From the NCBI GenBank assembly GCA_018268955.1, contig JAFDVO010000038.1, positions 50,835-114,834 on the forward strand: DNA of 64,000 nt, in the 5' to 3' direction. The translations under genes and the position numbers were made by a program. The stretch is from Acidobacteriota bacterium. GTDB taxonomy: Bacteria; Acidobacteriota; Vicinamibacteria; Vicinamibacterales; CAVVIG01. Positions 41,682 through 52,031 of the stretch are shown here, in pieces. Positions within the stretch are counted from its first letter, which is position 1, and each line of letters opens with the position of its first letter. The notes below the pieces were generated by a model. It was not told where the DNA came from and did no database searches. It saw only the letters and a list, made by a program, of their open reading frames with translations.

Positions 41682-44600
41682 GTGCGGAAGTGCCTGGTCG
41701 TGGTGTGTACCTGTCTGTCGTGGATGGTGGCGGTCGCCTCGCTGTCCGCGCAGGTGACGGAGGCGACGCTCAACGGCACGGTCGTCGACGCCACGGGGCA
41801 GACGGTGCCGTACGTGTCGGTGTTGGTGGAGCGTCCCGCGACAGGAGAGCAGCGTGCGGTGACCGCCGATGCGAGCGGCGGGTTCACGCTGGCAGGGCTG
41901 GCGCCGGGTGCCTATGACGTGCAGGCGACGGCCGACGGCTTTCGTGTCGCGAGGCAGACCGGCCTTCGCCTGAACGTCGGGCTCACCACCGTCACCATCA
42001 AGCTCGACCTTGCGGCACTGCAGGAGTCGGTGTCGGTCACCGCGGGCGCGATCACGGTGGCGACGTCGACCGAAGCGCGCCTGGCCGACTCGTTCACGAG
42101 CAGCACCATCCAGTCGGTCCCGCTCGCCCAGCGCGACATCTTCGGCCTGCCGAAGCTCAGTGCCGGCGCCACCCTTATCCCCGGGTCGGCAAATGCCACG
42201 AAGCTGACCAGTTCGCCGGTCGTCACGGTGAACGGCAATCGCTACCGCGGGAACAACTACGTCCTCGATGGCGCGATGAACAGCAACCCGAACAACTCGG
42301 GCGAGCCGGCGATCGTGCCGAGTCTCGAGGCGGTCGATGAGGTGCAGGTGCAGACGCTGAACTTCGCCTCGGAGTTCGGGCGGGGCAACGGGTCGGTCGT
42401 GAACGTGCGGACGCGGTCTGGCAGCAACCGCCTCACCGGCAGCACATGGGAGTTCCACCGGGGCGACGCAGTCAACGCCCGCAACTACTTCGCGACACGC
42501 AAGCCAACGCAGGACTACAACCAGTTCGGCGCGAACGCGGGCGGACCGCTTCGGAAGGACCGCACGTTCTTCTTCGTCAACTACGAAGGCTCGCGCGAGT
42601 CGGTCGCGCGGCCGAACAGCTTCCTCGTCGAGACACCGGAGTTCCGCAACTATGTCACCGCGACGGCGCCAAACAGCGTCGCCGCACGTCTGCTGCGGCA
42701 GTTCCCGGCGCCCACACCGCTCGCTGGCATCAACGGCCAGGCATATGTCGATCAGCGGAATCTCACCACCCCGCTCGGCACCATCCCTGCAATCGGGCGG
42801 GCGTCGGTGCTCGTCGACGACCGCATCACGTCGGACCAGCATCTCGTACGCCTGGACCACACGTTCTCGCCGCGGGATCGCGGGTCGCTGCGGTGGATCG
42901 GAGAGACGCAGCACGATGAGGGCGGTACGAATCCGGCGCCAGCGACCGTCGGGCGCGCGATGCGCGGCAGCCGCGGGCCCTTCGACGGCTTCTTCGGCAA
43001 CCTGAACCTCGGATACCTGCGCGTCTCGGGGACGACCGTGAACGACCTTCGTGCGTCGCTGCAGATGACCGACGCGACGCGCGGCGCCGCTGATGCCGTG
43101 GTCCCGACCATCACGATTACCGGGATCACCGCGCCGTTCGGCGACGTCTTCCTGTCCGGCACCGGGCTCCGCACGGTCGAACTGCGCAACGTGCGGACGC
43201 AGGAACTTGGCCGCCATTCACTGCGCATCGGCGCCGAGGTGCGGCACATCACGAAGAACCTCGCCATCGGCCCCGCGTCGAGCGGCACATTCACGTTCAA
43301 CTCGATCGCCGACTTCGCGGCGGATCGGCCGTTCCGGCAGACGCTGACGGTCGACCCGGCCACGGGCGAGCCGGTCGGCTTCCCGCGTCACTTCGCGCAG
43401 GTCGAGACCGGCGCGTTCATCCAGGACCAGTGGACGGTCAGCCGCAGGGTCAGCATCAGCCTCGGCCTCCGGCACGACTACTTCGGCACGGTGTCCGAGC
43501 GCGACCGGCTCCTGTCGTCCATCATCCTTGGGCCGGGCGGCACATTCGCCGAGCAGATCGCGAACGCCCGCGTGGGCCGCGTCGATCGTCTCTACCGTCC
43601 GGAGCGCCTCAACTTCTCGCCCCGCGTCGGGCTCGCAATCGACCCGCGTGCAGATGGTCGCACGTCGATCCGTGCCGGCTTCAGCCGCGCCTATCAGCCG
43701 CACCACGGCCAGTCCATCTCCGGTGCTCGAGCGCTTCCGCCAGACGCGCTGCAGGGGGTGATTCAGCCCTCGAGTGGCATCGGCACCCAAATCCTCTACG
43801 ACATCCCGGTGCCGTACAACCCGGAGTTCGCCAGGGGGCTCACCGCGCAGGGCGGCGTGATCAGCCGGCCCGGCGAGCCGGCCATCCGGACGACCGGCTT
43901 CGTGGTCAACCCGACCATCAAGACCCAGTACACCGACAGCTGGTTCACCAGCGTGCAGCGTCGCGTGAGGCAGCACTGGCTGGCCGAAGTCGGCTACATC
44001 GGCACACGCGGGGTCAACCTCGAGCGGATCGACGATGTGAACCGGGTCAATGGGGACCTCCTCGACGGGCGAGAGGATCGGTTGAATCCCAGCTTCAGCA
44101 CGCTGCTGTTCGTCACCAACGGCGTTCGGTCGCGCTACGACGCTGCGACCTTCGAGCTGCGGCGGGAACTGGACAGGGGGCTCACGCTGACTGCCAACTA
44201 CCGGTACTCGCGCTGGCTCGACACGTCGTCGGACACCTCGACCGGTCAGTTCCAGGACAACTCGGAGCCGGGCAAGGGCGCGCAGGACATCGCATGCCTC
44301 GACTGCGAATGGGGCCGCTCGCTGTTCGACGTGCCGCATCGTCTCTCGGTGTCGGCATCCTGGCTGTCGCCCGTCGGAAAAGGTGGGGGCCTCTCCGGTG
44401 CGCTGCTGCGTGACTGGCAGCTCTCGGGTGTGTTGACCATGCAGTCGGGGCGGCCGTTTTCGGTGTGGAACGGGGCAGCCTTCTCCGCGGGCGGCGACTA
44501 CAACGCAGACGGCGGAGGCGGCGCGGTCGGCGGCGGCTACTACGATCGGCCGAATGCACCGGCGCCTGGCAGCTACGCCTCGCACTGGACCACCGAGGAC

Positions 44601-44897
44601 TTCCTCAACGGGCTGTTCGACGCGAGCATCTTCCCGAAGCCGGCCCCTGGCACGAACGGCACGCTTGGCCGTAACACATTCCGAGGACCCTCGTACCGCA
44701 CGCTGGACCTGAGCCTCACCAGGAACGTCGCGGTTCACGGCCGTCGCCAGCTTCAGTTGCGGGTCGACATGTACAACGCGCTGAACACGCTCAACCTGTT
44801 CCTGCCGAATGCGGACCTGTCGGTCTCCAACTTCGGCAAGTCCACGCAGGCCTTCGACCCCCGCATCGTCCAGCTCGGCGCGAGGTTCGTGTTCTGA
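41682..44897 (+). CDS. Oar-like TonB-dependent outer-membrane receptor
   Basis: A 1071-residue receptor of the large acidobacterial Oar-like type. A signal peptide (MRKCLVVVCTCLSWMVAVAS) is followed by a carboxypeptidase-regulatory domain at ~25-110 (LNGTVVDATGQTVPYVSVLV, ADASGGFTLAGLAPGAYDV), a plug (NRYRGNNYVLDGAMNSNPNN, FASEFGRGNGSVVNVRTRSG) and a barrel ending in ARFVF. It probably imports polymers or other large ligands. I start at the GTG at 41682, which has GGAGGG five bases upstream; the in-frame GTG at 41664 has none. There is no enzyme neighbour to suggest the ligand. Confidence 0.87.
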   Translation: MRKCLVVVCTCLSWMVAVASLSAQVTEATLNGTVVDATGQTVPYVSVLVERPATGEQRAVTADASGGFTLAGLAPGAYDVQATADGFRVARQTGLRLNVGLTTVTIKLDLAALQESVSVTAGAITVATSTEARLADSFTSSTIQSVPLAQRDIFGLPKLSAGATLIPGSANATKLTSSPVVTVNGNRYRGNNYVLDGAMNSNPNNSGEPAIVPSLEAVDEVQVQTLNFASEFGRGNGSVVNVRTRSGSNRLTGSTWEFHRGDAVNARNYFATRKPTQDYNQFGANAGGPLRKDRTFFFVNYEGSRESVARPNSFLVETPEFRNYVTATAPNSVAARLLRQFPAPTPLAGINGQAYVDQRNLTTPLGTIPAIGRASVLVDDRITSDQHLVRLDHTFSPRDRGSLRWIGETQHDEGGTNPAPATVGRAMRGSRGPFDGFFGNLNLGYLRVSGTTVNDLRASLQMTDATRGAADAVVPTITITGITAPFGDVFLSGTGLRTVELRNVRTQELGRHSLRIGAEVRHITKNLAIGPASSGTFTFNSIADFAADRPFRQTLTVDPATGEPVGFPRHFAQVETGAFIQDQWTVSRRVSISLGLRHDYFGTVSERDRLLSSIILGPGGTFAEQIANARVGRVDRLYRPERLNFSPRVGLAIDPRADGRTSIRAGFSRAYQPHHGQSISGARALPPDALQGVIQPSSGIGTQILYDIPVPYNPEFARGLTAQGGVISRPGEPAIRTTGFVVNPTIKTQYTDSWFTSVQRRVRQHWLAEVGYIGTRGVNLERIDDVNRVNGDLLDGREDRLNPSFSTLLFVTNGVRSRYDAATFELRRELDRGLTLTANYRYSRWLDTSSDTSTGQFQDNSEPGKGAQDIACLDCEWGRSLFDVPHRLSVSASWLSPVGKGGGLSGALLRDWQLSGVLTMQSGRPFSVWNGAAFSAGGDYNADGGGGAVGGGYYDRPNAPAPGSYASHWTTEDFLNGLFDASIFPKPAPGTNGTLGRNTFRGPSYRTLDLSLTRNVAVHGRRQLQLRVDMYNALNTLNLFLPNADLSVSNFGKSTQAFDPRIVQLGARFVF

Positions 44898-45076
44898 CAC
44901 GGAGGGAAGACGTCAGGCCTTAGACGTGTGATCCTCCGTGCCCACCGTGGTAGCGCCGGTGTGCCCGATCGCAGCGTGAGAGGGTGACACGCCCAGAGCC
45001 GAGCGCCCATCGCCGAGCGCCCATCGCCCAGAGCCCGAAGCCCGAAGCCCGAAGCCCGAAGCCCGAAGCCCGAATA
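44898..45076. repeat. Partial 110-bp-type element and AGCCCGA heptamer array
   Basis: Directly after the receptor stop, 44898-44956 contains CACGGAGGG...ATCCTCCGTGCCCACCGTGG, resembling the interior of the element at 21153 and 62584 but without its ends. Then GAGCGCCCATCGCC units and an AGCCCGA heptamer array of six copies at 45031-45075. The rest of the 259-bp gap before addB shows nothing else. Confidence 0.65.
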
Positions 45077-45156
45077 GGTGTATCGTGTGCGTGCGGGGCA
45101 GCGAGCGCTGCCCGTGACCAGTGTGTCCGGCACGGCGTCCGGAGTGGAGTGTGCGC

Positions 45157-48100
45157 ATGCGTGTGGTCCTGTCCTCTTCAGCGGCGACCCGTCTCGAGGT
45201 CGCTCGTCAGTTCATCCGCGACGCTCCCTCAGCTGCGGAAGTCCTCGTCGTCGGCGCCAGCCGCGGCGCGGCGGACGACTTCGTGCGTGAACTCGCGCGC
45301 GAGCGGCCGGCAACCTTCGGCCTTTACCGCCTGAGCCTGATGCAGGTGGCGGCACGGCTCGCGGCGCCCCTGCTGGCCGCACGCCGGCAGACGCCGGCGA
45401 CGACACTGGGGATCGAGGCGGTCGCGGCACGTGCCGCGTACGACGCGCAGCACGAGCAGTCGCTCGCCTACTTCGCCCCGGTCGCGGATGCCCCAGGGTT
45501 CCCGCGCGCGCTCGCACGCACGCTCGAGGAACTGGCGCTGGCGGGCGTGCACGGCTCGCAGGTCGTTGGGACTGGAGCCATGCCCGACCTCGCCGAACTG
45601 CTGGATCGCTTCGACGAGCAGTTTGATGCGGTCGCCGCGGTCGACCGTGCGCGCTTCCTCCACACGGCCACGGAAGGAGCGTCGAGCCCCGCCGGGCCCT
45701 ACGCACGGTGCCGGCTGCTGTTCCTCGATGTTGCGATCACGAATGCAGCCGAGCGCGACCTGGTGCACGCCCTCGTGCGTCGATCACCCGCTGCCTGCGC
45801 GGTGCTGCCGGTCGGCGACACCGCAACAGAGGCGGCGTTCAGGCCGCTGGCTGAGATCGAATACCAGGAGCCGCGCGGCAACGGGCTGGACCGCGTGCGT
45901 CGATACCTGTTCGCCCGGGAGACAACGCCCGCCGGCGACCCGCTCGCCTGCGTCGAGCTGTTTTCGGCACCCGGAGAGGGGCGCGAGGCGGTGGAGATGG
46001 CCCGGCGCATTCTTCGCGAGGCGAGCGGCGGCGTGCCGTTCGACCGCATGGCCATCGCGCTGCGCGCCCCGCAGCAGTACGCCGGCCTGCTCGAACACGC
46101 ACTCCAGCGCGCCGGCATCCCCGCCTACTTCGAGCGTGGAACCCGACGTCCGCATCCTGCGGGTCGCGCGTTTCTCGCCTTGATCGCCTGCGTGCAGGAG
46201 AACCTCTCCGCGCGTCGGTTCGCTGAGTACCTGTCCCTCGGGCAGGTGCCGCGCACGGAAGGGCGGGAAGGGCAGGTCGGGCAGGTCGGGCTGAGAGGGC
46301 AGGGCCAGGAGGGGCGGGAAGGGCAGGAGGGGCAGGTAGGGCTGTCAGCGGACGTCTATCCGACGTCGCAGGACGAGGTCTTCGGGACGCTCGCGGAGCG
46401 GGCGGACCAGCAGGCGCAGGACGACGATGAGGGGGAGGCGGCAGGGCCGGCGCCGCGCGCGTTCCGTGCGCCGTGGAAATGGGAGCGCATCCTCGCCGAG
46501 TCGCGCGTCATCAACACCGCCGATCGGTGGGAGGCGCGTCTCGCGGGGCTCATCCGTGAATGCGAGCTCCAGCAGCAGGAGCTCACGCGCACCGAGCCTG
46601 AGTCGGGCCGCTTGAAGTACCTCACGCAGAAGACGGAGGACATCGGGGACCTCGCCGCGTTCGCGCTGCCGATCGTTCGAACCCTGGACAGCTGGCCGAC
46701 AACGGCACGATGGGCCGAGTGGCTCGACCTGTTCGCGGCGCTTGCTCCGCGGGTGCTGACGAAGCCGGCCCGCGTCCTGCGCGTGCTTGCGGACCTCGAG
46801 CCGATGGGTGAGGTCGGCCCTGTCAGCCTCGACGAGGCGGCCCGCGTGCTCGCGGTGCGTCTGGGGACGATCGAGGCAGAGCCCAAGGGCCGCCGCTACG
46901 GCTGCGTCTTCATCGGCGCCCCGACACACCTGCGGGGGCGGACCTTCGACGTCGTCTTCGTGCCGGCGCTTGCCGAGCGGATGTTCCCCCAGCGGCCGCG
47001 TGAGGATCCGCTGCTGCTCGATGGCGACCGTCGCGTGCTTGACGCAGGCCTCGAGACGCAGCCGGATCGTGCCGAACTCGAGAAACTGCAGCTGCGCCTG
47101 GCAGTCGGCGCCGCCACGCGCACGCTCTACGTGTCCTTTCCGACCGTCGAAACCGGCGAGGGGCGCCCGCGCGTGCCGTCCCTCTACGCCCTCGAGATCT
47201 GGCGGTCGATGACCGGCCGGGTGCCCGGCGCGGACGAACTGCAGCGGGCTGCCGCCCGGGCGTCCAACGCGACGCTCGCGTGGCCGGCGCCCGAGGCCCC
47301 GGACGCTGCCATCGACGCGCTGGAACACGACCTGTCGATCCTCCGCGGGCTGATCGAGGAACCCGACGCGCGTGCACGCGGCCGTGCGCGCTACATGCTG
47401 CAGTTGAACGCCTGCCTCCATCGCTCCGTGCGCGAGCGTCACATGCGGGCGCGCAAGTCCTGGTCACACTATGACGGGGTGGTGCACGTCAACGGGCAGT
47501 CGGCGCCACTCCTCGCGGCACACCGGCTCGGGACGCGCGTGTACTCGCTTTCCGCACTGCAGCGCTTCGCCACCTGCCCGTACCAGTTCCTGCTGGGCGC
47601 GATCTATCGCCTGCGTCCGCCGGAAGACCTCGAGCCCCTGCAGCGCATGGATCCGCTGACGAAGGGCAGCCTGTTCCACGCCGCGCAGACCGAGTTCTAT
47701 CGCCGGCTGCAGGCCGAAGGGCTGCTGCCGGTGACACCCGACCGGCTGACGCACGCCCTCGACGTGCTGGACGCCGCGCTCGCACACGTGGCCCGCGACG
47801 AGCACGATCGTCTCGCTCCAGCGATCGAACGTGTCTGGCAGGACGAGATGGCTGCCATCCGTCGCGACCTGCGCCTCTGGGTGGATCAGATTGCGCACGC
47901 CGGGGACGGCTGGGTGCCCATGAAGTTCGAGTGGGCCTTCGGCCTGAAAGGCAGCCCCGTTGATGTGGGGCGCGATCCGGATAGCCGTCCCGACCCGGTG
48001 CGCATCGACAATCGGTTCCTCCTGCACGGCTCGATCGATCTCGTCGAGGAGCACGCCACGCGCAAGACGCTGCGCGTCACCGACCACAAGACCGGCCGCG

Positions 48101-48465
48101 CCCGCGTGAAGGACGGGTTCGTGATCGACGGAGGGAAGACGCTGCAGCCGGTCCTCTACTCCCTCGCGCTCGAGGCCGCGCTCGGGCGCACGGTGGAGGA
48201 AGGACGCCTCTACTACGCCACCACTGACGGCGGATTCAAGTCGGTCGCCGTGAAGCTCGATGACGCCGCTCGCCGCGTTGGCGTCGAAGCGCTCGAGATC
48301 ATCGACCGCGCCATCGAAACCGGCTTCCTGCCGCCGGCGCCGGCTGAGGGCGGGTGCACCTGGTGCGACTTCATGCCGGTGTGCGGGTCGGCGGTCGAAC
48401 GCAAGCTGCGCAAGAAGGCTCCTGAGCCGCTGGCGGACCTCGATGCCCTGCGGAGGCGCAAATGA
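45157..48465 (+). CDS. addB: AddB-like nuclease/helicase subunit
   Basis: A 1102-residue protein and, with AddA, a double-strand-break resection machine. The C-terminal nuclease domain has Asp in LHGSIDLVEE and the motif VTDHKTGRA; cysteines in FATCPYQFLLG and GGCTWCDFMPVCG match the iron-sulfur staple of AddB nucleases. Helicase-like motifs in the middle are degenerate, and the N terminus (VVLSSSAATRLEVAR) lacks a Walker A lysine, as in AddB proteins where only AddA drives translocation. Residues ~368-396 are a Gly/Gln/Glu-rich insert encoded by an intergenic-type repeat. It overlaps addA by four bases. Confidence 0.83.
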   Translation: MRVVLSSSAATRLEVARQFIRDAPSAAEVLVVGASRGAADDFVRELARERPATFGLYRLSLMQVAARLAAPLLAARRQTPATTLGIEAVAARAAYDAQHEQSLAYFAPVADAPGFPRALARTLEELALAGVHGSQVVGTGAMPDLAELLDRFDEQFDAVAAVDRARFLHTATEGASSPAGPYARCRLLFLDVAITNAAERDLVHALVRRSPAACAVLPVGDTATEAAFRPLAEIEYQEPRGNGLDRVRRYLFARETTPAGDPLACVELFSAPGEGREAVEMARRILREASGGVPFDRMAIALRAPQQYAGLLEHALQRAGIPAYFERGTRRPHPAGRAFLALIACVQENLSARRFAEYLSLGQVPRTEGREGQVGQVGLRGQGQEGREGQEGQVGLSADVYPTSQDEVFGTLAERADQQAQDDDEGEAAGPAPRAFRAPWKWERILAESRVINTADRWEARLAGLIRECELQQQELTRTEPESGRLKYLTQKTEDIGDLAAFALPIVRTLDSWPTTARWAEWLDLFAALAPRVLTKPARVLRVLADLEPMGEVGPVSLDEAARVLAVRLGTIEAEPKGRRYGCVFIGAPTHLRGRTFDVVFVPALAERMFPQRPREDPLLLDGDRRVLDAGLETQPDRAELEKLQLRLAVGAATRTLYVSFPTVETGEGRPRVPSLYALEIWRSMTGRVPGADELQRAAARASNATLAWPAPEAPDAAIDALEHDLSILRGLIEEPDARARGRARYMLQLNACLHRSVRERHMRARKSWSHYDGVVHVNGQSAPLLAAHRLGTRVYSLSALQRFATCPYQFLLGAIYRLRPPEDLEPLQRMDPLTKGSLFHAAQTEFYRRLQAEGLLPVTPDRLTHALDVLDAALAHVARDEHDRLAPAIERVWQDEMAAIRRDLRLWVDQIAHAGDGWVPMKFEWAFGLKGSPVDVGRDPDSRPDPVRIDNRFLLHGSIDLVEEHATRKTLRVTDHKTGRARVKDGFVIDGGKTLQPVLYSLALEAALGRTVEEGRLYYATTDGGFKSVAVKLDDAARRVGVEALEIIDRAIETGFLPPAPAEGGCTWCDFMPVCGSAVERKLRKKAPEPLADLDALRRRK
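46258..46343 (+). repeat. G-rich repeat in frame inside addB
   Basis: GGGCGGGAAGGGCAGG, GTCGGGCAGG and AGGGGCAGGTAGGGC units fill 86 bp and encode EGREGQVGQVGL-type sequence. The same family lies between genes at 3693, 10384 and 59952. It is inserted in a likely linker ahead of an acidic segment (QDDDEGEA), so the frame is preserved. Confidence 0.7.
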
Positions 48466-51400
48466 CGACGCCTCGCACGCTGCCCGATCAGCAGGATCGG
48501 GACCTCATTCGCCTCGATCTCGATCACACGATCGTCGTCGAGGCGGCGGCCGGCACCGGGAAGACGACCGAACTGGTGCAGCGCATCCTGCGGGTGCTCG
48601 CGACCGGTCGCGCCCGCATCGAGCAGGTCGTCGCGGTCACGTTCACGGAGAAGGCGGCTGGCGAACTGAAGCTCCGCATCCGCCAGGAACTGGAGGCCCT
48701 CAGGCAACGGACGAACGAGCCGGTCACCCTCGAGTACCTCACGGATGCAATCCAGCGGCTCGAGGAGGCGCACGTCAGCACGATTCACGGGTTCTGCGCC
48801 GACCTGCTGCGCGAGCGCCCCGTGGAGGCGTGCATCGACCCTGTGTTCGAGGTGCTGACTGAGCCGAGGGCGGAACGGCTGTTCGACGAAGCGTTCCAGG
48901 CGTGGCTGCACCGCACGCTCGAAGACCCGCCGGAGGGGCTCCGGCGCGCGCTGCGTCGTAGCGTCTGGTCGAAGGATCCGAGGGGCAATGAGGACGGTCC
49001 GGTCGACCGCATCAGGCGGGCCGCACGCGATCTCGCCGAGTGGCGCGACTTCACCGGTGCCTGGCGACGGGAGCCGTTCGATCGTGACGGCGAACTCAAC
49101 GCGCTCATCGTGCTCCTGCACGACATCGCCGACCTTACCGCCCAACCGATCTCGACACGTGATCCGCTCTTCATCGACACGGCCCCCGTCCGCGAACTGA
49201 GTCGCGATATCCGGGCGGCGAGTCGGTTCGAGGCGGTCGACCGAGACGGCCTCGAGGCACGGCTGATCGACCTCGCCGCGAGTCGTGACTTCCGCCAGGC
49301 TCGGAAGGGCCGCGACCGGATGTTCAGCCAGTCCACCAGCCGCGAGGATGTGTGGAACCAGCTGGAGACGCTTCGGAACGCACTCGACGCGTTCCAGCGC
49401 GCGGCCGACGCGGACCTGGCCGCCCTGCTGCACGGCGAACTGCGGGAGGTCGTCGAAGGCTATCAGGCACTGAAACGTCGGGCCGGTGCGCTGGATTTCG
49501 TGGACCTGCTCCTGAGCGCCCGCGACATGCTGGTGCGTCATCGGTCCGTTCGCGAGGCGTTCCAGGCGCGGTTCACGTGCCTGTTCGTCGACGAGTTCCA
49601 GGACACGGATCCGTTGCAGGCGGAGATCCTGCTGCTGCTCGCGGCCGATGATCCCGCTGTCGCGGACTGGCACGACGTGCGGCCGGTCCCCGGGAAGCTC
49701 TTCATCGTCGGCGACCCGAAGCAGGCCATCTACCGGTTCCGTCGTGCGGACGTGGAGACCTACCGCGAGGTGTGCGACCTGCTCGAGTCGCGCGGGGCGA
49801 AGCGTGCCTACCTGCACACCAGCTTCCGGTCGACGCCGACGATTCAGCGCGTGGTCAACGCGGCGTTCGCGCCCGAGATGACCGGTGACCGCCTGACCCT
49901 GCAGGCGCAGTACGTCGCACTGTCGCCGAACCGCGAGGATCGGACGACACAGCCATCCGTGGTCGCGCTTCCGGTGCCGGAGCCCTACGGAAAGCGGTAC
50001 GTCGCGGGATCGGCCATCGACGGGTCCTTGCCAGACGCGGTGGGAGCGTTCGTCGACTGGCTGGTCAGCAAGAGCGGCTGGACGGTCACCGAGCGGTCAT
50101 CGCCTGACGCGCTGCCGATGGAGACGGCCATCCAGCCGCGACACATCTGCATCCTGTTCCGCCGGTTCCTGCAGTACGGCAACGACGTCACCCGAAAGTA
50201 CGTCGAGGCGCTCGAGGCGCGCGGGGTGCCGCACCTGCTGGTGGGCGGCAAGTCGTTTCACGGCCGCGAGGAAGTGGAAACGGTCCGCGTGGCGCTCGCC
50301 GCGGTCGAGTGGCCCGACGACGAGCTGTCGGTCTTCGCGACGTTGCGCGGCGCACTCTTCGCGATCGACGACGAGACGCTGCTCGCGTACCGTGACCGGC
50401 AGCGGGTCTTCCATCCCTTCCGGCCGCTTGCCGATCCCACGGACGCCCTTCGTCCCGTTGTCGAGGCCCTTGCCGTGCTGCAGCGGCTGCACCTCCGGCG
50501 CAACTACCGGCCGGTGGCGGACACGGTGACCGAACTGCTCAATGAGACCCGTGCGCACGTGGGCTTCGTCCTCCGTCCGGCCGGGGAACAGGCGTTGGCC
50601 AACGTGCTCCACATCGCGGAACTCGCGCGGCAGTACGAGATCAACGGCGGCATGTCATTCCGCGGGTTCGTCGAGTTGCTCCGGGACCAGGCGGACGGGG
50701 GGCAAGTGGCGGAGGCGCCGATCCTCGAAGAGGGCAGTGAAGGGGTCCGCATCATGACGGCCCACAAGGCCAAGGGTCTCGAGTTTCCGGTGGTGATCCT
50801 GGCGGACATGACTGCAAAGATCCGGAGCGAGAAGGCCGACCGGCTGATCGACAAGGAGGCGAACGCCTGCTACCTGCGGCTCGGACGCTGGACGCCGATG
50901 GAGCTCGCCCTGCAGGAGGCCCTCGAGGTGGAGCGCGACGCCGCGGAAGGCGTGCGTGTGGCGTACGTCGCCGCGACGCGCGCCCGCGACCTGCTGGTCG
51001 TCCCTGCTGTCGGAGACGTGGAGTACGAAGGGTGGCTCGCCCCCTTGAACCGGGCCATCTACCCGCCATCGTCCGCGCGCCGTGCAGCGACCACTGCGCC
51101 GTGGCATCCACCGTTCAGGAAGGACTCGGTCTTCCATCGCCCGGACGACGAGCCGTTCCATGCCACGACGATGCAGCCGGGGGTGCACCAGTTCGGCGAC
51201 GGCGCCGACGCGTACACCGTGACGTGGTGGGATCCGCATGCGCTCGAGCTGCGACGTGAGCCGTCGTTCGGCATCCGCCGCGAATCGCTGATCGCCAAGG
51301 AGGTCCCGGAATCGGTTGTTGCGCAGGGACTGCGCGATTACCGCCGATGGGAGACCACCAGGGCACACGCACTGCGAGATGGGGGGCTGCCTTCGCTCAC

Positions 51401-52025
51401 CGCTCAGACGGTCACCGAGTGGGCTGCCGATCCCACCGCGGACCTGTCCGCGCTCGCGGCGCCGTCGGGCGCCGTGGCTGAGGCGCCGGTTCAGGCAGGG
51501 CTGTTCGAAGCCGACGCCCCAGCGATGCCGACGCTCGATCTCCCGCCGGTCACGGTCGTGGACCTGCACGCTGGCAGCGCCGCGGGCGGCGCGCGCTTCG
51601 GCGAACTGGTGCATGCCGTGCTGGCCACGGCACCACTTGGCGGATCGCACGACGACTACTCGGCTGCGGCGGAGGTGCAGGCCCGCATCCTCGCGGCCAC
51701 CGACGAAGAGCGGAACACGGCCGTCGAGACTGCCCTCCGCGCCTCGGCGCACGAGCTGCTGCAGCGCGCCGCACGGGCGGAGGCACTCGGCGTCGCCCGT
51801 CGTGAATGCCCGGTGACGCTCACGACCCGTCACGGGGCAATGCTCGAAGGGGTGGTTGACCTGGCGTTCCTCGAGGGCAATGAGTGGGTCGTGATCGACT
51901 TCAAGACCGACCGCGAGCTCTCACAGGCCGGGCAGGAGCGCTACACGCGTCAGGTCGCCATCTACGCCGCCGCCATCGCCCGCGCCACCGGACAAAAGGC
52001 GAGCGGGGTGTTGGTCAGGGTGTAG
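48462..52025 (+). CDS. addA: AddA-like helicase-nuclease (UvrD family)
   Basis: A 1187-residue superfamily 1A helicase with C-terminal nuclease. Walker A is VVEAAAGTGKTTELV near residues 26-40; motif Ia TFTEKAAGELK; Walker B FVDEFQDTDPLQ; motif III VGDPKQAIYRFR; motif V/VI IMTAHKAKGLEFPVV and RVAYVAATRARDLL. The nuclease domain has Asp in EGVVDLAF and the catalytic IDFKTDRE, then QVAIYAAAI. It unwinds and degrades DNA ends until a recombination signal is met, loading RecA. Overlap ATGA with addB supports a heterodimer. Replaces RecBCD, which is the expected arrangement in this phylum. Confidence 0.9.
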   Translation: MTTPRTLPDQQDRDLIRLDLDHTIVVEAAAGTGKTTELVQRILRVLATGRARIEQVVAVTFTEKAAGELKLRIRQELEALRQRTNEPVTLEYLTDAIQRLEEAHVSTIHGFCADLLRERPVEACIDPVFEVLTEPRAERLFDEAFQAWLHRTLEDPPEGLRRALRRSVWSKDPRGNEDGPVDRIRRAARDLAEWRDFTGAWRREPFDRDGELNALIVLLHDIADLTAQPISTRDPLFIDTAPVRELSRDIRAASRFEAVDRDGLEARLIDLAASRDFRQARKGRDRMFSQSTSREDVWNQLETLRNALDAFQRAADADLAALLHGELREVVEGYQALKRRAGALDFVDLLLSARDMLVRHRSVREAFQARFTCLFVDEFQDTDPLQAEILLLLAADDPAVADWHDVRPVPGKLFIVGDPKQAIYRFRRADVETYREVCDLLESRGAKRAYLHTSFRSTPTIQRVVNAAFAPEMTGDRLTLQAQYVALSPNREDRTTQPSVVALPVPEPYGKRYVAGSAIDGSLPDAVGAFVDWLVSKSGWTVTERSSPDALPMETAIQPRHICILFRRFLQYGNDVTRKYVEALEARGVPHLLVGGKSFHGREEVETVRVALAAVEWPDDELSVFATLRGALFAIDDETLLAYRDRQRVFHPFRPLADPTDALRPVVEALAVLQRLHLRRNYRPVADTVTELLNETRAHVGFVLRPAGEQALANVLHIAELARQYEINGGMSFRGFVELLRDQADGGQVAEAPILEEGSEGVRIMTAHKAKGLEFPVVILADMTAKIRSEKADRLIDKEANACYLRLGRWTPMELALQEALEVERDAAEGVRVAYVAATRARDLLVVPAVGDVEYEGWLAPLNRAIYPPSSARRAATTAPWHPPFRKDSVFHRPDDEPFHATTMQPGVHQFGDGADAYTVTWWDPHALELRREPSFGIRRESLIAKEVPESVVAQGLRDYRRWETTRAHALRDGGLPSLTAQTVTEWAADPTADLSALAAPSGAVAEAPVQAGLFEADAPAMPTLDLPPVTVVDLHAGSAAGGARFGELVHAVLATAPLGGSHDDYSAAAEVQARILAATDEERNTAVETALRASAHELLQRAARAEALGVARRECPVTLTTRHGAMLEGVVDLAFLEGNEWVVIDFKTDRELSQAGQERYTRQVAIYAAAIARATGQKASGVLVRV

Positions 52026-52031
52026 GAGCTT

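Noticed and set aside
41682..41735. Cysteines in the N terminus of the receptor (MRKCLVVVCTC) as a third cysteine leader
   Set aside because: They lie in the hydrophobic signal peptide of a full-length receptor, are few and not consecutive, and no attenuator structure follows.
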